The notes under the pieces: model-generated
Told to the model about the DNA's origin: nothing
The model's database searches: none
The model's input: only the letters and a program-made list of their open reading frames with translations
Assembly (NCBI RefSeq): GCF_014197435.1
Contig: NZ_JACIFP010000001.1
Coordinates: forward strand, 1,860,001-1,924,000
Direction: 5' to 3'
Source: Gordonia humi
GTDB taxonomy: Bacteria; Actinomycetota; Actinomycetes; Mycobacteriales; Mycobacteriaceae
Length of the DNA: 64,000 nucleotides
Translations under genes and position numbers: made by a program
Shown: in pieces, positions 61,096-64,000 of the stretch
How the letters are laid out: each line of letters begins with the position of its first letter
Position numbering within the stretch: the stretch's first letter is position 1

Positions 61096-61695
61096 TCACC
61101 CGGCGACTCGCGACAGCGTCGCCGTGCAGTGGTCGTCGTCGACGAACGCGTCGAGCCGCACCTCGACGTCGACGCGGTGCGCGTCGAGTACGCCCTGCAT
61201 CAGACCTCGATGCACCGAGCACGTCACGGCGGGGTTCTCTCGGGCGGTCTCCAGGAACGGGCACCGTCGCAGACGGATCTCACCGACCGGCCGAATCTCG
61301 GGGTCGAAGCCGAGATCGGCGAGGACACGCGTCAGATCGGCCTCCGTCTCGACGTCGCAACGGGCCCGCCCGGCGCCGATCCGCCGACCGGCCGCGGCGG
61401 CCAGCTCGGGTCCGCCAGGCGCCGCGTCGAGAGCCGCGACCAGTGCGTGGGAGAGCATCTCGTATTCGCGCGGGCCCGCCGGATCCATGCCCGACCGCGC
61501 CCGATACCGCACGCTCGGGCGGCCGGGTCCGGCGGCGACGTCGGTGTGCGCGTCCGCGAGCGAATCATCGGTCAGCGCTCGGAGATGGAAGCGGATCGTC
61601 GTCGCGGGCAGGTCGAGCGTCGCGGTGAGATCGGCGACGGTGACCGGTTCGGACGCCTCCCGCAGGGCGGCCAGGACCATGGCTCGCGTGGTCAC
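61096..61695 (-). CDS. HTH regulator with C-terminal cysteines (SufR/ArsR-like)
   Basis: This 199-residue regulator has an N-terminal winged helix (LREASEPVTVADLTATLDLP, then TTIRFHLRALTDDSL). The C-terminal domain has cysteines in RARCDVETEADLTRVL, RLRRCPFLETARENP and AVTCSVHRGLMQGVL, a spacing like SufR-type regulators that carry an iron-sulfur cluster. It could sense Fe-S status or redox state and control the adjacent ferredoxin, cupin and cysDN genes. The GTG start overlaps the ferredoxin stop (GTGA), so they are co-translated. Confidence 0.8.
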   Translation of the reverse strand: MTTRAMVLAALREASEPVTVADLTATLDLPATTIRFHLRALTDDSLADAHTDVAAGPGRPSVRYRARSGMDPAGPREYEMLSHALVAALDAAPGGPELAAAAGRRIGAGRARCDVETEADLTRVLADLGFDPEIRPVGEIRLRRCPFLETARENPAVTCSVHRGLMQGVLDAHRVDVEVRLDAFVDDDHCTATLSRVAG

Positions 61696-62039
61696 GGCTG
61701 CGCCTGCGGCTCGAGAGAGGTCACCAGGGGCGCGTCCGAACCGGTCGGTCCGAGTTTTGCGGCTCCGCCCGGTGAGCCGAGCGGAGCCTCGCGTCCGGGC
61801 AGGACCTCGGTGAAGAACTCGGCGTTGTCGGTGATGTACGGCTCCCATTCATCGGGGACGTCGTCCTCGTAGAAGATCGCCTCCACCGGGCACACGGGCT
61901 CGCAGGCGCCGCAGTCGACGCATTCGTCGGGATGGATGTACAGGCTGCGGCCACCCTCGTAGATGCAGTCGACGGGGCATTCCTCCACGCACGCACGATC
62001 CATCACGTCGACGCAGGGGAGTGCGATCACGTATGTCAT
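61692..62039 (-). CDS. seven-iron-type ferredoxin
   Basis: This 115-residue ferredoxin has the [3Fe-4S][4Fe-4S] pattern: CVDVMDRACVEECPVDCIYE at about 9-28 and DECVDCGACEPVCPVEAIFY at about 39-58. It resembles actinobacterial FdxA/FdxC, with a slightly longer acidic and Pro-rich tail. It sits between the SufR-like regulator and the DUF2249-cupin gene, opposite cysDN, so it may donate electrons to sulfite reductase during sulfate assimilation, though that enzyme is not in view. It is preceded by an ATGA overlap with the cupin gene. Confidence 0.88.
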   Translation of the reverse strand: MTYVIALPCVDVMDRACVEECPVDCIYEGGRSLYIHPDECVDCGACEPVCPVEAIFYEDDVPDEWEPYITDNAEFFTEVLPGREAPLGSPGGAAKLGPTGSDAPLVTSLEPQAQP

Positions 62040-62644
62040 GGTCGTGGTGCCTGCGGCGCGAGCGGTTCGATCGTCAGTGTCGGTTCGCGGTGCGTGTGCA
62101 CCGTCAGATAGCTCAGTCCGTCCGGACCCGCGGTGAACGAGCGCCGCGAACGACGCGGCAGCCACAGCAGGTCGCCCGCGCTCACCTCGACGTCGTCGGC
62201 CTCCGTGCCGAGAGTCCCTGATCCGGCGACGACGTGCACCAGCACGTCGACCTCGCCGCCGGCGTGCGCGGCGATCGCGCCGCCTGCGGCCAGTCGGATC
62301 AGATTGGAGTCGAGGTGCCGATCGGACGAGGTGAGCTTCCACGCGACGTCGGCGGCGTCGACGGGCCGCTCGGTGAGTTCGGCCGTGTTGCCGAGTCGGC
62401 GCGGCGGGGTGGCCGCCGTGGTCTTGCCGATGCGGATCCGGTAGTCCCGCTTCTCGCGGACCAGGTAGTCCCACGAGTAGCCGCCCGCCCGGTCGGCCTC
62501 GAACTCGTCGTGCAGGTGCCGCGGGTCGTGATCGTTCACCAGAACGAGCGCGTCACCGACGTCGAGGCCGTCGAAGATCGCGAAGATCTTCGGGTGACGC
62601 TGCGGTTTCGGGATCTCGCGGACGTCGAGAGTGATGTCGGGCAT
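62036..62644 (-). CDS. DUF2249-cupin fusion protein
   Basis: This 202-residue protein has an N-terminal DUF2249 domain (DVREIPKPQRHPKIFAIFDG, then GDALVLVNDHDPRHLHDEFE) and a C-terminal cupin (about 105-190: LIRLAAGGAIAAHAGGEVDV, LVHVVAGSGTLGT, DLLWLPRRSRRSFTAG). The cupin keeps one metal-type His in AAHAGG. DUF2249 domains occur near sulfur and NO-linked genes. An AGGAGG site precedes the ATG. It begins the three-gene operon divergent from cysD and may be a sensor or a small-molecule enzyme; function unknown. Confidence 0.8.
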   Translation of the reverse strand: MPDITLDVREIPKPQRHPKIFAIFDGLDVGDALVLVNDHDPRHLHDEFEADRAGGYSWDYLVREKRDYRIRIGKTTAATPPRRLGNTAELTERPVDAADVAWKLTSSDRHLDSNLIRLAAGGAIAAHAGGEVDVLVHVVAGSGTLGTEADDVEVSAGDLLWLPRRSRRSFTAGPDGLSYLTVHTHREPTLTIEPLAPQAPRP

Positions 62645-62662
62645 CGGGCGCCTCCTGGGTTA

Positions 62663-62681
62663 TTACAATGTCTTCTTGTAA
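62663..62681. promoter_or_regulatory. inverted repeat between the cupin operon and cysD
   Basis: TTACAA-N7-TTGTAA (62663-62681) is a perfect 6-bp inverted repeat in a 174-base divergent spacer, 19 bases before the cupin gene start. It is a good candidate operator for the SufR-like regulator encoded in the same operon. Confidence 0.55.
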
Positions 62682-62818
62682 AAATACTCTCGACGGCGAC
62701 GCACGTCGACGGCCGCCGGTCGATCCGGGCCGGATTCGCCCGGGGTCCGCGACGAGAGGACCGTCGTCGGCCACAATGGTCCTCGACCGTCCGACCCCGT
62801 CCAGGAGGCTGTCCTGCC

Positions 62819-63706
62819 GTGATCTCCGAACTCGAAGCCGAATCGGTGCACATATTCCGCGAGGTCGCGGCGACCTTCGAGCATCCGGTGATGCTGTTCT
62901 CCGGTGGTAAGGACTCGGTGGTCATGTTCCACATCGCGCGCAAGGCGTTCTGGCCCGCGCCGGTGCCGTTCCCGTTGATGCACGTCGACACCGGGCACAA
63001 CTTCGACGAGGTCATCGAGTTCCGGGACCGGCTCGTCGAGCAGACCGACGCGCGGCTCGTCGTGAGCAGCGTGCAGGACGACATCGACGCCGGCCGCGTC
63101 GTGGAACAGACCGGGCCGGGCACATCGCGCAACCGGTTGCAGACCGCCGCGCTGCTGCGCGGGATCAGAGAGGGCGGGTTCGATGCGGTGTTCGGCGGTG
63201 CCCGCCGGGACGAGGAGAAGGCCCGTGCGAAAGAACGAGTGTTCAGCTTCCGCGACGCGTTCGGAGCATGGGATCCCCGCAACCAGCGGCCCGAACTGTG
63301 GAACCTGTACAACGGTCGGCATGCGCGCGGTGAGCACATCCGGGTGTTCCCGATCAGCAACTGGACCGAGCACGACATCTGGGAGTACATCGCGGCCGAA
63401 GACATCGAACTCCCGTCCATCTACTACGCGCATGAGCGGGCCGTCGTGCCGCGCGACGGAATGCTGTTGGCCGACACCAGATTCCTGGAGAAGTATCCGG
63501 GGGAGAGTGCGCACGTGGAGCGGGTGCGGTTTCGCACCGTCGGCGATGCGACGTGCACCGGCTGCGTCGAGAGCGACGCCGACACCCCGGCGAAGGTGAT
63601 CGCCGAAGTCGCCGCGACACGCGTCACCGAGCGCGGCGCGACACGTGCCGACGACCGCATCTCCGAAGCAGGCATGGAAGACCGTAAGAAGGAGGGCTAC
63701 TTCTGA
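62819..63706 (+). CDS. cysD: sulfate adenylyltransferase subunit 2 (CysD)
   Basis: This 295-residue ATP sulfurylase small subunit has the PP-loop [20 protein letters not shown] (about 27-46), [40 protein letters not shown] and [20 protein letters not shown]. It activates sulfate to adenosine phosphosulfate with CysN, the first step of assimilation. It starts at a GTG with AGGAGG 11 bases upstream; the longer frame upstream is a shadow of the cupin gene. Its stop overlaps the cysN start (TGATG). Confidence 0.93.
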   Translation: MISELEAESVHIFREVAATFEHPVMLFSGGKDSVVMFHIARKAFWPAPVPFPLMHVDTGHNFDEVIEFRDRLVEQTDARLVVSSVQDDIDAGRVVEQTGPGTSRNRLQTAALLRGIREGGFDAVFGGARRDEEKARAKERVFSFRDAFGAWDPRNQRPELWNLYNGRHARGEHIRVFPISNWTEHDIWEYIAAEDIELPSIYYAHERAVVPRDGMLLADTRFLEKYPGESAHVERVRFRTVGDATCTGCVESDADTPAKVIAEVAATRVTERGATRADDRISEAGMEDRKKEGYF

Positions 63707-64000
63707 TGAGCGCCCCCACGATAACCGAGAACACGCGTACCGATCTGCTCCGCATCGCCACCGCGGGCAGCGTCGACGACGGGAAGTCGACCCTCATCGG
63801 TCGACTGCTGTACGACTCGAAGTCGATCTTCACCGATCAACTGGAAGCGATCGAACGGACCAGCGCCCAGCGGGGCGACTCCACGGCCGACCTCGCCCTG
63901 CTCACCGACGGCCTGCGCGCCGAACGCGAGCAGGGCATCACGATCGACGTCGCCTACCGCTACTTCTCGACGCCGGAACGCAAGTTCATCATCGCCGACT
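63706..64000 (+). CDS. cysN: sulfate adenylyltransferase subunit 1 (CysN or CysNC), 5' part
   Basis: Only the first 98 codons are present; the frame is open at the window end. [20 protein letters not shown] (about 16-35) is the GTPase P-loop, followed by [40 protein letters not shown] (switch I, G2) and the start of the FIIAD (G3) segment. It is the GTP-driven partner of CysD. Mycobacteria and relatives often have a CysN-CysC fusion with APS kinase, which cannot be checked here. Confidence 0.93.
   Translation, partial: MSAPTITENTRTDLLRIATAGSVDDGKSTLIGRLLYDSKSIFTDQLEAIERTSAQRGDSTADLALLTDGLRAEREQGITIDVAYRYFSTPERKFIIAD

Overview
This is a high-GC actinobacterial chromosome segment. The complete steroid-catabolism gene set with KstR- and KstR2-type operators, an FprB-type ferredoxin reductase and a SigK/RskA pair point to a mycolic-acid actinomycete (Gordonia, Williamsia, Rhodococcus or a close relative). 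The genus cannot be fixed from the sequence alone.

Layout. (1) 0-6.7 kb: a small aromatic-catabolism-like group (TetR regulator, alpha/beta hydrolase, flavin reductase, broken SnoaL-like gene, class III extradiol dioxygenase), divergent from fprB, then a class III CoA-transferase with a 22-codon acyl-CoA dehydrogenase fossil in front of it. (2) 7.1-9.6 kb: nested insertion-sequence debris. An intact IS256-family element with an 8-bp target duplication sits in a decayed IS1634-type transposase gene, which is itself bracketed by two IS630-type fragments. (3) 9.7-17.6 kb: kstR and the divergent fadE34, then the igr operon fadE28-fadE29-chsH2-chsH1-ltp2 for the last steps of steroid side-chain removal, followed by a FadD ligase. 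(4) 19.3-23.4 kb: ABC-F protein, DHA2-type MFS exporter, a 44-residue membrane peptide and a strong terminator. (5) 23.5-26.1 kb: kstD and hsd4B behind two overlapping KstR boxes. (6) 26.2-43.3 kb: one long minus-strand block made of a four-module NRPS (4499 aa), MbtH, a DrrAB-type ABC exporter, SigK and RskA. (7) 43.3-44.9 kb: an accessory clpP pair with a PopR/ClgR-like regulator, divergent from the NRPS. (8) 45-53.4 kb: kshA and partners, divergent from hsaA-hsaC-hsaB and an Rv3531c-Rv3529c-like trio. (9) 53.4-60.9 kb: HNH pseudogene, mntH, a KstR2-type operon of one enoyl-CoA hydratase and three acyl-CoA dehydrogenases, and a glycosyltransferase. (10) 61-64 kb: a regulator, ferredoxin and DUF2249-cupin operon, divergent from cysD-cysN, which runs off the end.

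How it works together. Most of the window serves growth on sterols. FadE34, FadE28/29, ChsH1/H2, Ltp2 and Hsd4B shorten the side chain. KstD and KshA open ring B. HsaA/B and HsaC oxidise and cleave ring A. The KstR2-type operon acts later on the C/D-ring remnant. Palindromes matching TnnAACnnGTTnnA lie at four promoter regions and one matching AnCAAGnnCTTGnT lies before the late operon.

The most unusual part is the NRPS/Clp locus. The spare ClpP pair, a regulator ending in the ssrA-like degron AYALAA, and a perfect TCTGCC-N3-GGCAGA palindrome (the published PopR site, as I recall it) lie back-to-back with an orphan NRPS. One ClpP subunit has Thr in place of the catalytic Asp. My hypothesis is that the peptide product acts on Clp proteolysis and that the ClpP pair is a self-protection or sensing module. 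This is inference.
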